From Phycisphaerae bacterium (lineage in GTDB: Bacteria > Planctomycetota > Phycisphaerae > Sedimentisphaerales > Anaerobacaceae), in the NCBI GenBank assembly GCA_017993835.1, contig JAGOLX010000020.1:1-64000 (forward strand): a stretch of DNA of 64,000 nucleotides. Reading direction: 5' to 3'. Positions 20,538 through 28,325 of this stretch are shown here, in pieces (the stretch's first letter is position 1; every line of letters starts with the position of its first letter). Made by a program: the position numbers and the translations under genes. The notes under the pieces are model-generated. The model did no database searches. It saw only the letters and a program-made list of their open reading frames with translations, and had not been told where the DNA came from.

Positions 20538-21872
20538 CTACGCCTGCTCGACTCGGCTTCGGATCGCCTGGTATCCGTAGTGCATCATGAGGTGGTCGAG
20601 GATGACCAAGGCGGTGTAGTTCTCCGCGACCGGCCAGATCCTGGCGACGATGGTCGGGTCCCGGCGTGTGATGGCCGCGAGGGCCTTGTTCTCCAGCGTG
20701 TACTTGTCGATCGTCTGCTGCGGCCTGGCGATGGTCGGCGTTGGCTTGACCGCCAGGCGGACCACGATGGGCTGACCGGTGGTCAGGCCGCCGGTGATGC
20801 CGCCGGCGTTGTTCGACTGGAAGGCCACCCTGCCGTTCACCGCATGCATCTGGTCGTTGTCCTGGTAGCCGGTCATGTCCTTGACCGCGAATCCCGCTCC
20901 GACCTCGACGCCCTTGACGGCGCCGATGCCGAGCATCCGCCCGAGTTCCGCATCGAGCTTGGCGAAGACCGGCTCGCCCAGGCCGACCGGGACGCCCAGC
21001 ACGATGACCTCGACGACCCCGCCGGCCGAGTCGCCCATCTGGCAGATCCGGTTGCAGGCATCGACCATGGCCTGGGCGGCCTCGACATCCGGGCAGTTGA
21101 GAACCGGGTGTACGCCGTACCGCTCGCGGACCTCCTCGGGCGACATGTGCGGCGCCCTGTCGCGGATCTCGTCGATCTCGTTCTCCACCTGGGCCAGGAC
21201 CGCGGCCTTCTCCAGCAACCGCATGTCCATGTTGAGCCGACCCTTGACGTAGAGTTCCTGGTAGAACGGATCGAGATCCCGCCGCATGGTCTTGTAGTCG
21301 TTCGCGGATCGCAGGGCCGCCTCGTGCGGAATGTCAGGACAGCGAACGCCCGCGATCTCCTTGGCGTAAGCGAAGACCTCGATGCCGCACTTCCGAAGGA
21401 CCTTCTTAGCGACGCAGCCGGCCGCGACGATGGTCGAGGTATAGCGCCCGCTGAAGATGCCTGCGCCGATGGCGTCATCGTCCGGGCCGTACTTCACAAA
21501 ACTGGCATAGGACGCGTGGCCCGGACGGGGCGTGCGGTTCGTGTCCTGGTACTGCTTGATGTGGACGAAGTGGCGGTCCAGGTTCGGGATCAGGATCGTC
21601 AGAGGGGTGCCGTTCGTGTGGTTCTTGTTGCCTGCGTTTTCGATCGTGTCGGCGGCGTTCACGCCCGTGTAGATGATCGGCAGGTCCGGTTCCTTGCGCG
21701 GGCTGGACAGCTCGTCCGCGCCGGGCTTGCGAAGCAGCAGGTCGCCGTAGATCTCCTGCTCGGTCAGCAGAATCCCCGGCGGGACGCCCTGCAACATGCT
21801 GGTGAGTCCTTCCTGATATGAGCCACCCGCGACGGTGACTTGAAACAAGCGTCCGAGATGACATCCGAGCAC
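20538..21872 (-). CDS. Chorismate synthase paralogue with altered active site
   Basis: 444 residues, start GTG with AGGAG about 8 bases upstream. It clearly belongs to the chorismate synthase family: it keeps the second His motif RPGHA (about 116-120), KYG, the MGDSAGG stretch corresponding to DNDSVGG, NNAGGITGGLTTGQPI and AVKPTPTIARPQ. It has lost hallmarks that the neighbouring AroKC retains. The first catalytic motif FGESHG reads AGGSYQ (about 15-20, so Glu to Gly and His to Tyr). GGGRSSxRET reads AIGAGIFSGRYT (about 134-145). It is longer than the 350-390 usual for AroC, with extra residues around 45-75 and 155-240. It is the third gene after aroA and aroKC, 139 bp downstream on the same strand. 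It is probably not a standard chorismate synthase. It could be a regulatory or scaffold paralogue, or an enzyme with a different substrate. Confidence 0.85.
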   Translation of the reverse strand: MLGCHLGRLFQVTVAGGSYQEGLTSMLQGVPPGILLTEQEIYGDLLLRKPGADELSSPRKEPDLPIIYTGVNAADTIENAGNKNHTNGTPLTILIPNLDRHFVHIKQYQDTNRTPRPGHASYASFVKYGPDDDAIGAGIFSGRYTSTIVAAGCVAKKVLRKCGIEVFAYAKEIAGVRCPDIPHEAALRSANDYKTMRRDLDPFYQELYVKGRLNMDMRLLEKAAVLAQVENEIDEIRDRAPHMSPEEVRERYGVHPVLNCPDVEAAQAMVDACNRICQMGDSAGGVVEVIVLGVPVGLGEPVFAKLDAELGRMLGIGAVKGVEVGAGFAVKDMTGYQDNDQMHAVNGRVAFQSNNAGGITGGLTTGQPIVVRLAVKPTPTIARPQQTIDKYTLENKALAAITRRDPTIVARIWPVAENYTALVILDHLMMHYGYQAIRSRVEQA

Positions 21873-22011
21873 CGGTCACTCTCCTGTCAGAAGTCGATTC
21901 GTGGTTGCGGATTCCTGATTTGACTGCCTCGCAGTCGACAATCCCAAATGAAGAATCACACTCTACTATTAGAGGAAAACGCAGGAATTTGCAAGCAGAA
22001 CTTCGAGCGGG

Positions 22012-23619
22012 CTACCGGCGGTTCCAGTCGGGACGGAGACGGTCCTGCACCTCCCACGCGTCCAGCAAGGCCAGGGCCGCCATGCTCTCGATGACCGGAA
22101 TCACGCGAGGGACAATGCACGGATCGTGTCGGCCGTGTGTTTCGATGGGCTGGTTCCGCATTCCCGTGTCCAGCGTTCGTTGCGGCTTGGCAATGGAAGA
22201 CGTGGGTTTCACCGCGATTCGCAGGATGACAGGCTGGCCGGTGGAGATGCCGCCGGTGATGCCGCCGGCGTGGTTGGTGAGGAACCCGCCGTCGGCCATG
22301 TTGTCGTTCGATTGACTGCCTCGCATTCGCGTCAACTGGAAGCCTTCGCCGATTTCGATCCCCTTGATGGCGCCGATGGTCATGATCGCAGCAGTCAGTC
22401 GCGAATCCAGCTTCTGAAACACCGGATCGCCCAACCCCGCGGGCAGGCCGTGAATCTCAAGCTGCACGACGCCGCCGACCGAGTCGTTGTCCTCCTTGGC
22501 AGCGAGGATTGCCTGGACCATTCGCTCGGCCGCCTCCGGATCGGCACAGCGGACCGGATTGGACTCGATGGTTTCATAGTCGCATCGGTTCGCCGTGATT
22601 CCAGCGATTTCGACCGCGTGGGCGACGATCCGCACGCCTCGTTGGGTCAATTCCTGTCGCGCGAAAGCGCCCCCCAGGACGCGGCCCGCGGTTTCCCGAC
22701 CGGAGGACCGACCACCGCCGCGATGGTCGCGGAGGCCGTACTTGCGATAATAGGTGAAGTCCGCATGCCCTGGGCGAAAGAGGTTCTTGATCCCTTCGTA
22801 CTTGGAGGAATCGTGGTCCCGATTGAAGATCGCCATCGCGATGGGGGCGCCCGTGGTCTTGCCTTCGAACACGCCCGAGAGGACTTCCACCTGGTCCTTC
22901 TCGTCGCGGGGAGTGGTCACGGCGCTTTGGCCGGGCCGGCGACGGTTCAGTTGCGTCTGGATATCCTGGGCCGAGAAATCGATTCCCGGCCTGACGCCGT
23001 CGAGGACCGCGCCGATGGCTGGTCCGTGGCTCTCGCCGAAGGTGGTGACGCGGATGATGTCGCCGTACGTGTTGGCCGCCCGGCTGCGGATGGTCAGCTC
23101 CTCGACGATGTGTCCCATCGCGATCTGTGCGATCTGCTCGGGCGTCCTGTCCGTAGTGTCGATCACCGCGTCCGCGTACGGGCCGAGCAGTTCCGCGCGA
23201 TAGGCGACGTTCCTGTCGAGCTGGGTCCGGGCGTCCGGCCCGCGCAGCCAGGGCGGCAGGCCGTCCTGGGCGATTCGGCTCCACAGCGTCGTCGGATCGG
23301 CCGTCAGGTAGATGAGGATCGCGTTCCGTCGCAGGGCTCGTCGGCTGGCAGGGTCCAGCAGGCTCGATCCCCCGCAGACGATCAACTTCCAGTCCGTCTC
23401 GGCCAGCTCGATGGCGACCTTTCTCTCGACGGTGCGGAATTGCTGCTCCCCGTGCTCGATGAAGATCTCTCGGCAGGTGTGTTTCTCGCCGGTGTCTCGT
23501 TCGAAGCATTGTTCGATGAGACGATCCGTCTCGATTGCCTCCAGGCCGGTCAACTCCGCCAGCTTCGCCGCGACGGAACTCTTTCCCGCACCTTTGGGGC
23601 CGGCCAGAACGATCTTCAC
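22012..23619 (-). CDS. aroKC: Shikimate kinase-chorismate synthase fusion
   Basis: A 535-residue bifunctional enzyme for two non-adjacent shikimate-pathway steps. Residues 1-175 are shikimate kinase: P-loop GPKGAGKSS (7-15), Asp of ETDRLIE, VCGGSS, and the lid arginines around WLRGPDARTQLDRN. Residues about 183-535 are chorismate synthase with all signatures intact: TFGESHG (His198), RPGHAD (His285), GGGRSSGRET (301-310), DNDSVGG, RGSQSNDN and NHAGGITGGISTGQP. This would phosphorylate shikimate and later convert EPSP to chorismate; AroA, the intervening enzyme, is encoded immediately upstream. The GTG start overlaps the aroA TGA by four bases (GTGA), implying translational coupling. The bare symbol aroKC is my descriptive label for the fusion. 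Function is secure from motifs. Confidence 0.94.
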   Translation of the reverse strand: MKIVLAGPKGAGKSSVAAKLAELTGLEAIETDRLIEQCFERDTGEKHTCREIFIEHGEQQFRTVERKVAIELAETDWKLIVCGGSSLLDPASRRALRRNAILIYLTADPTTLWSRIAQDGLPPWLRGPDARTQLDRNVAYRAELLGPYADAVIDTTDRTPEQIAQIAMGHIVEELTIRSRAANTYGDIIRVTTFGESHGPAIGAVLDGVRPGIDFSAQDIQTQLNRRRPGQSAVTTPRDEKDQVEVLSGVFEGKTTGAPIAMAIFNRDHDSSKYEGIKNLFRPGHADFTYYRKYGLRDHRGGGRSSGRETAGRVLGGAFARQELTQRGVRIVAHAVEIAGITANRCDYETIESNPVRCADPEAAERMVQAILAAKEDNDSVGGVVQLEIHGLPAGLGDPVFQKLDSRLTAAIMTIGAIKGIEIGEGFQLTRMRGSQSNDNMADGGFLTNHAGGITGGISTGQPVILRIAVKPTSSIAKPQRTLDTGMRNQPIETHGRHDPCIVPRVIPVIESMAALALLDAWEVQDRLRPDWNRR

Positions 23620-24902
23620 GATGAACCTCTGATTTCCATGTTCGCCCCGAGCGCCTGCATCAGGTTGACGAACTCGGGGAACGTCACTTCGATTGCCTCG
23701 GCGGTCTCGATGGTGCAGGACGGGTCGAGTCCCATCGCCGCCAGGGACAGGGCCATAACGATCCGATGGTCGTTTCGCCCGTCCAGGCGCGCCGCCTTGA
23801 GCTTGCTATGGTGTACGACCAAACCGTCGGGCAGTTCTTCGACCCTGGCGCCCATTTTGACCAGTTCCTCGGCCATACACTTGATTCGGTCGGTCTCCTT
23901 GCTGCGTGCCTGGGGCACGTTGACGAGCCGGGTCGTGCCCTCGGCATAGGCGGCGGTGACGGCCATGGCCGGCAGGGCGTCCGGCGTGGCGTTCATGTCG
24001 ATGGTCACGCCGCGGAGCGCGGAGGCCTTGACCGTGATCCCGCCGGGACCGACCGTGATGTCGGCGCCCATGGCGCGAAGGTAATCGACGACCGCCTTGT
24101 CCGGCTGACTGTCCGAGAAATCGAGGCCCTGGAGGGTGACGCCGTCGCCGAAGAGGGCGGCTGCACACAGGAAGAACGTCGCGCTGGAGAAGTCGGCCGG
24201 CACGGGCAGATCATATGCCCTGTAGGTCTGGCCGCCGCGCATGTGAAACCGACGAAGCCCGTCGCTCTCGTACTGGATGCCTTGCTTGTCGAGCCAGTCG
24301 AGCGTCATTTGGACATACCCCGGCTCATTGAGCAGGGTGACCTCGATGTCCGTGTCGGACTGCGCCAGGGGAGTACACAACAGCAGGCTGGAGAGATACT
24401 GGCTCGTGAAGGCAGCGATGGAGGTCCGCCCGCCACCAAGCCCACCCGAGACCTGGACGGGGGCCTTGCCGTTGTTCTTCAGGCTGACGCACTTGGCTCC
24501 AAGGTCCTCCAGGGACTGCATCAGCGGCGCGATGGGGCGGCTCTGAATCTGGTCGTCGCCTGTGAAGGTCGTCGTCTCGCCCGGCCGGGCCAGAGCGGCC
24601 GAGCCCATCGCCACGCGGAGCGTCGTTCCGGAGTTGAGCACGTCGATGGTCTCTCGGGGCGGCGTGACCCTCCCGCCGAGGCCGGTCACCTTCCACGCCT
24701 TGTCGTCGCTCGTGTCGATCCGGGCGCCGAAGGCCCGGTAGCACAGGACCGCGGCCTCGGTATCGCCCGACCAGAGGGGATTGCGGATGATGCTGTCGCC
24801 CTGGGCCAGCGACGCGATGGCCACGGCGCGAATGGTGTGGGACTTCGATGCGGGGATCGCAACGGAACCTCGGAGCTGGGATCTTCTGGATACAAGCTGC
24901 AT
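23616..24902 (-). CDS. aroA: 3-phosphoshikimate 1-carboxyvinyltransferase (EPSP synthase)
   Basis: 428 residues, the usual length. It transfers enolpyruvate from PEP to shikimate-3-phosphate. Motifs seen: PASKSHTIRA near the N-terminus (PEP/S3P-binding Lys and Ser), LNSGTTLR in place of the commoner LGNAGT form, TGDDQIQSRPI, SSATFFLCAAALFGDG, MNATPDALPAMAV, and the C-terminal R(S)KETDRI plus DGRNDHRIVMALSLA. ATG is supported by GAGAGG six bases upstream and a good promoter (24942-24969). First gene of the aro operon, overlapping aroKC by four bases. Confidence 0.96.
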   Translation of the reverse strand: MQLVSRRSQLRGSVAIPASKSHTIRAVAIASLAQGDSIIRNPLWSGDTEAAVLCYRAFGARIDTSDDKAWKVTGLGGRVTPPRETIDVLNSGTTLRVAMGSAALARPGETTTFTGDDQIQSRPIAPLMQSLEDLGAKCVSLKNNGKAPVQVSGGLGGGRTSIAAFTSQYLSSLLLCTPLAQSDTDIEVTLLNEPGYVQMTLDWLDKQGIQYESDGLRRFHMRGGQTYRAYDLPVPADFSSATFFLCAAALFGDGVTLQGLDFSDSQPDKAVVDYLRAMGADITVGPGGITVKASALRGVTIDMNATPDALPAMAVTAAYAEGTTRLVNVPQARSKETDRIKCMAEELVKMGARVEELPDGLVVHHSKLKAARLDGRNDHRIVMALSLAAMGLDPSCTIETAEAIEVTFPEFVNLMQALGANMEIRGSS

Positions 24903-24941
24903 TATGACCTCTCTGAAACGCGAACCAGGGAATAACCCGAC

Positions 24942-24969
24942 AGTATATCACCGAATCGCGTGGAGTCAA
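24942..24969 (-). promoter_or_regulatory. Promoter of the aroA operon
   Basis: Read on the minus strand: -35 TTGACT (24964-24969), 16-bp spacer, -10 TATACT (24942-24947), placing the start of transcription about 30 bp before the aroA ATG. Confidence 0.65.
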
Positions 24970-25013
24970 GCCTGTGCGACGATCCTGTCATCCTGCGCGA
25001 TTGCGATCTCCCT

Positions 25014-25043
25014 TTGACGGGAGAGGCCTTGGCGCGGTAGAAT
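25014..25043 (+). promoter_or_regulatory. Promoter of the Tat-exported TIM-barrel gene
   Basis: TTGACG at 25014-25019 and TAGAAT at 25038-25043 with an 18-bp spacer, about 60 bp before the ATG at 25103. It is divergent from the aroA promoter. Confidence 0.5.
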
Positions 25044-25102
25044 GGAAACGTTGTCGGGGTGGTTCCCGAACGCCAAGCAGGCTTGTGAATGGGGACAGGA
25101 CT

Positions 25103-26116
25103 ATGGCCGAGAATCGGATCGATCGACGAGGATTCATCAAGAAGTCCGTGGCGACCTCCGCAGGCGTCGCCTTGGGTCTGCACAGTTTCGAGGAGCAGAA
25201 CCTGCTGGCCCAGATGGCCCAGGGCGCCGGGACCGGGGAGGCCGGCTCGCAGGGCGGGAACTCCAGAATGCCCTGCGGCCAGATCAAGAACCTCAAGGTC
25301 AGCCGGGTCTTCTGCGGCGGAAACCTCATCGGCGGATGGGCCCACAGCCGGGACCTGATCTACGTCTCCTCCCTGGTCAAGGCCTATCACACCGACGAGA
25401 AGATCTTCCAGACTTTCGAGCTGGCCGAGGAACTGGGGATCAACACGGTCCTGACGAACCCGGTGTCCGACCGGGTAATCAACCGCTACTGGAACGAGCG
25501 GGGCGGCAAGATCCAGTGGATCTCCGATTGTGCGGCGGGCAAAGACATCAAGGAGGGCATCAAACGCTCGGTGGACAGCGGAGCCCACGCGGTCTACGTG
25601 CAGGGGGGCTTGGCGGACCAGGCGATCCGGGATGGCAAGGTGGCGGCCGTCGGCGAGGCGCTGGAGTACATCAAGGAGTTCAAAGTCCCCGGCGGACTCG
25701 GGGCGCATGACCTCGAGACGGTCAAGGCGTGCGTCAACGCGGGGTTCCAGCCCGATTTCTGGGTCAAGACGATCCACCCGGACAACTACTGGTCCGCGAC
25801 GCCTGTGGAGAACCGCAAGGTGTTCGACGTGGTGGGGCCCGCGACCAATGAGCACGGCGGGTACCACGACAACATGTACTGTCGGAACCCGCAGGAGACC
25901 ATTGAGTACATGAAAGGGCTTAAGACGCCCTGGATCGCGTTCAAGGTCCTGGCGGCCGGGGCGGTCGAGCCCAGGGCGGGCTTCCAGTTCGCTTTCGAGG
26001 GCGGTGCGGACTTCCTCTGCGTCGGCATGTTCGACTTCCAGGTCCGCGAGAACGTGATCATCGCGCAGCAGGTGCTCTCGGGCAAGATCGAGCGAGCTCG
26101 CGCCTGGTGTGCATGA
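25103..26116 (+). CDS. Tat-exported TIM-barrel (aldo/keto reductase-like) protein
   Basis: 337 residues. ATG 25103 is chosen because ACAGGA precedes it and because it places a twin-arginine signal (DRRGFIKKSVATSAGVALG) right at the N-terminus; the longer frame adds 43 unlikely residues. The mature part has an alternating beta/alpha pattern with AEELGINTVLTNP, IQWISDCAAG, AHAVYVQGG, GLGAHDLETVKACV and PWIAFKVLAAGA, consistent with an aldo/keto reductase-like or related TIM barrel. I cannot see the full AKR catalytic tetrad, so enzyme activity is uncertain. This group seems common in planctomycetes as secreted proteins of unknown role. It would be a client of the TatA/TatC pair encoded at 31556-32839. 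Confidence 0.75.
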   Translation: MAENRIDRRGFIKKSVATSAGVALGLHSFEEQNLLAQMAQGAGTGEAGSQGGNSRMPCGQIKNLKVSRVFCGGNLIGGWAHSRDLIYVSSLVKAYHTDEKIFQTFELAEELGINTVLTNPVSDRVINRYWNERGGKIQWISDCAAGKDIKEGIKRSVDSGAHAVYVQGGLADQAIRDGKVAAVGEALEYIKEFKVPGGLGAHDLETVKACVNAGFQPDFWVKTIHPDNYWSATPVENRKVFDVVGPATNEHGGYHDNMYCRNPQETIEYMKGLKTPWIAFKVLAAGAVEPRAGFQFAFEGGADFLCVGMFDFQVRENVIIAQQVLSGKIERARAWCA

Positions 26117-26337
26117 GACTGTCAGTCGAAGCCGGCAGGTGTTTGCGTGCACAGACAGAGGGTCTGCGCGTCGGGGTGCGCAGGCTCTCCAGAGGACTTC
26201 CGACTCGCGGTACGTCACGGCCGCGTACTGCCGCCGACCGGGCGGAAATGGGCGATTGATTGACAAATTCGGGGGATGCTGGGCGGTATCGAGACGCCTC
26301 TCGCATCCCCCCATTTTTTGCGCGGTCGAAATTCGGT

Positions 26338-26366
26338 TTGACGACGAATCGAGTGGTTTGTACGAT
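26338..26366 (+). promoter_or_regulatory. Promoter upstream of the DUF362 gene
   Basis: TTGACG (26338-26343), 17-bp spacer, TACGAT (26361-26366). It lies in the 308-bp gap 26117-26424, where I see nothing else except an AT-rich stretch near 26310. It is about 58 bp ahead of the GTG start. Confidence 0.5.
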
Positions 26367-26424
26367 AGCCACAGAACCAAAACGGTTGGGACTCGGTGTC
26401 CGACCTCTTGGCAGGAAAGATACA

Positions 26425-27507
26425 GTGAGTTCGAGAGTCTATTTCATCCAGGCGTCGGTTCGCGAGGGGGAACAGGCGATTTCCCAGAAGGCCCGGGCGC
26501 TGTTCCGGGCCGGCGGGTTCGCGAGCTGCTTCCGTGAGAACGACTTCACCGCCGTCAAGGTCCACGTCGGTGAGGACAAGAACACCACATATGTCAAGGC
26601 TCCCTGTCTGAAGGGTCTCGTCGAGGAGCTGGTCTCGCTCAAGACCAAGCCGTTCATCACGGACACCAGCACCCTCTACACGGGGCGCCGGCACAACGCC
26701 ATCGACCATACGATCCTGGCGATCCGGCGGGGTTTCAGTGTCGAGGGGTTGGGGGTTCCTTTCATTGCCCCCGACGGCTTGTTCGGGACCGCGGAGACGG
26801 CCGTTCAGATCGACGGAGAGCTGGATCGGGAAGTTTTCATCGCGGCGGACATCGTTCGTTGCCAGTCGATCCTGTCCGTCGCGCATTTCACGGGCCACTG
26901 TGCCGCCTGCGTCGGGGCCACGCTCAAGACGCTCGGAATGGGCTGCGCGAGCCGCAAGGGCAAGATGCGACAGCACGCATCGCTCAAGCCGCGAGTCAAG
27001 GGGGACAAGTGCACGCGCTGCGGTGAGTGTTTCCGGCATTGCCCCGCCGACGCTATTTCGCTCGACGAGGTCCAGGCACACATCCACCAGGACAAGTGCA
27101 TCGGGTGCGCCGAGTGCGTGGCGGTGTGCCGGTTCGGCGCCGTCCAGTACGACTGGGGCCGGGAGAACTCGATCCTCCAGAAGAGCGTCGCCGAACATGC
27201 GCTCGGGGCGCTGAAGGGCAAGGAGGGACGGGCGGTCTTCTTCAGTTTTCTCCTGTCGATCACCAAGGATTGTGATTGCTTTGACCGACCCCATATGCCT
27301 ACAATGGTCGAGGATATCGGGATTCTCGCCTCGACGAATCCGGTGGCGGTGGATCAGGCGGCAATCGACGTGGTGGAGACCCGGGGCGGAAGGAAACTGC
27401 CCCAGCTCATCGGCAACCCGGAACTGGATTGGCGTCACCAAATCGAGCATGCGGTGAAGCTTGGCCTGGGCCAGGCCGAGTATGAGTGGGTCGAAGTGAA
27501 CATATGA
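26425..27507 (+). CDS. DUF362 domain protein with two [4Fe-4S] ferredoxin motifs
   Basis: 360 residues. GTG 26425 is preferred because AGGAAAG precedes it by about six bases; the longer frame (from 26260) runs through the promoter. The N-terminal half is DUF362-like (KVHVGEDKNTTYVKAP, FITDTSTLYTGRRHNAIDH, DIVRCQSILSVAHFTGH). In the middle are two bacterial ferredoxin motifs, CTRCGECFRHCPADAI and CIGCAECVAVCRFGAV, each CX2CX2CX3C. The C-terminus (GILASTNPVAVDQAAIDVV) is the second DUF362 block. It is cytosolic, with no signal peptide. DUF362 proteins are iron-sulfur proteins of unresolved function, possibly electron carriers. Followed 24 bp later by the S24-type regulator, so possibly co-transcribed. 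Confidence 0.88.
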   Translation: MSSRVYFIQASVREGEQAISQKARALFRAGGFASCFRENDFTAVKVHVGEDKNTTYVKAPCLKGLVEELVSLKTKPFITDTSTLYTGRRHNAIDHTILAIRRGFSVEGLGVPFIAPDGLFGTAETAVQIDGELDREVFIAADIVRCQSILSVAHFTGHCAACVGATLKTLGMGCASRKGKMRQHASLKPRVKGDKCTRCGECFRHCPADAISLDEVQAHIHQDKCIGCAECVAVCRFGAVQYDWGRENSILQKSVAEHALGALKGKEGRAVFFSFLLSITKDCDCFDRPHMPTMVEDIGILASTNPVAVDQAAIDVVETRGGRKLPQLIGNPELDWRHQIEHAVKLGLGQAEYEWVEVNI

Positions 27508-27531
27508 CGTTGCCGAAAGGGTGCAAAAGGT

Positions 27532-28308
27532 ATGTCACTGGGACAAATCATCAGAAGCAAGCGGGAGCAGTTGGATCTGACGTTGGATGAGGTCAGCAAC
27601 CGGGTGGGTTTTTCGAAGCCCTACCTGTCCACGATCGAGACGGGCAAGGTGAAGAACCCGCCGAGCGACGATCTGCTGACCCGGCTGGAGAAGGTGCTGA
27701 AGTTCGAGTCCGGCCTGCTGTTGCACATTGCCCATCTGGAGCGGATGCCGTCGGACATTCGGGGGGCGTACGAGTCCCGTGAAGCGGAGAACCAGAGGCT
27801 GCGTCAGATCGTGCGCAAACTCGCAGGCAAGCGAGTTCAGAGCAAGGAGATCAAGGACCTGCTGTCGCAGACGGGCGTCGGCGCCGACGACGGCAAATCG
27901 ACCATGTCGGCGGGCCGGCTGGTGCCGATCATCAACAAGGTCGCTGCCGGCTATCCGACGGATTTCAACGACCTGGACTACCCGGTGGGCATCGCCGATG
28001 ACTACGTCCGCTGCCCGGACCTGCACGACCCGAACGCCTTCGCGGTTCGCGTGGTGGGCGATTCGATGGAGCCCCGGTTCTTCGAAGGCGATATCGTGAT
28101 CTTCTCCCCCTCGCTCGACGTTCGCAACGGGGATGACTGCTTCGTCCGGTTCACGATGCCCCACGAGACCACGTTCAAGCGGGTCTTCTTCGAGGAGGAC
28201 AACAGGATTCGCTTGCAGCCGCGAAACGAACGGTACTCGCCGACCATCGTCGAAGGCAAGCGAATCGACGGCGTCTATCGGGCCGTGATGCGATACGAGA
28301 AGCTCTGA
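27532..28308 (+). CDS. XRE-family regulator with LexA/CI-type S24 C-terminal domain
   Basis: 258 residues. Residues about 6-60 form a Cro/CI helix-turn-helix (LTLDEVSNRVGFSKPYLSTIE). A short coiled stretch follows. The C-terminal half is a peptidase S24-like domain: cleavage-region KVAAGYP with the Ala-Gly pair, nucleophile Ser in VVGDSMEP, and general-base Lys in TTFKRVFF. The Ser-Lys dyad and the Ala-Gly site are all present, so RecA-stimulated or spontaneous self-cleavage is possible. This resembles stress-responsive phage-type repressors, but no phage genes are nearby. GAAAGGG lies about 10 bases before the ATG. Regulated genes cannot be told from the sequence; the adjacent DUF362 gene is the first candidate. 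Confidence 0.88.
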   Translation: MSLGQIIRSKREQLDLTLDEVSNRVGFSKPYLSTIETGKVKNPPSDDLLTRLEKVLKFESGLLLHIAHLERMPSDIRGAYESREAENQRLRQIVRKLAGKRVQSKEIKDLLSQTGVGADDGKSTMSAGRLVPIINKVAAGYPTDFNDLDYPVGIADDYVRCPDLHDPNAFAVRVVGDSMEPRFFEGDIVIFSPSLDVRNGDDCFVRFTMPHETTFKRVFFEEDNRIRLQPRNERYSPTIVEGKRIDGVYRAVMRYEKL

Positions 28309-28325
28309 CGAGCCCGTGGGCGGGG

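Noticed and set aside
20463-21821. Plus-strand 452-codon frame opposite the AroC-like gene
   Set aside because: The minus strand carries clear AroC-family motifs and an SD; this frame has none.
26215-27450. Minus-strand 411-codon frame opposite the DUF362 gene
   Set aside because: The plus strand encodes two perfect ferredoxin motifs; this frame is a mirror.
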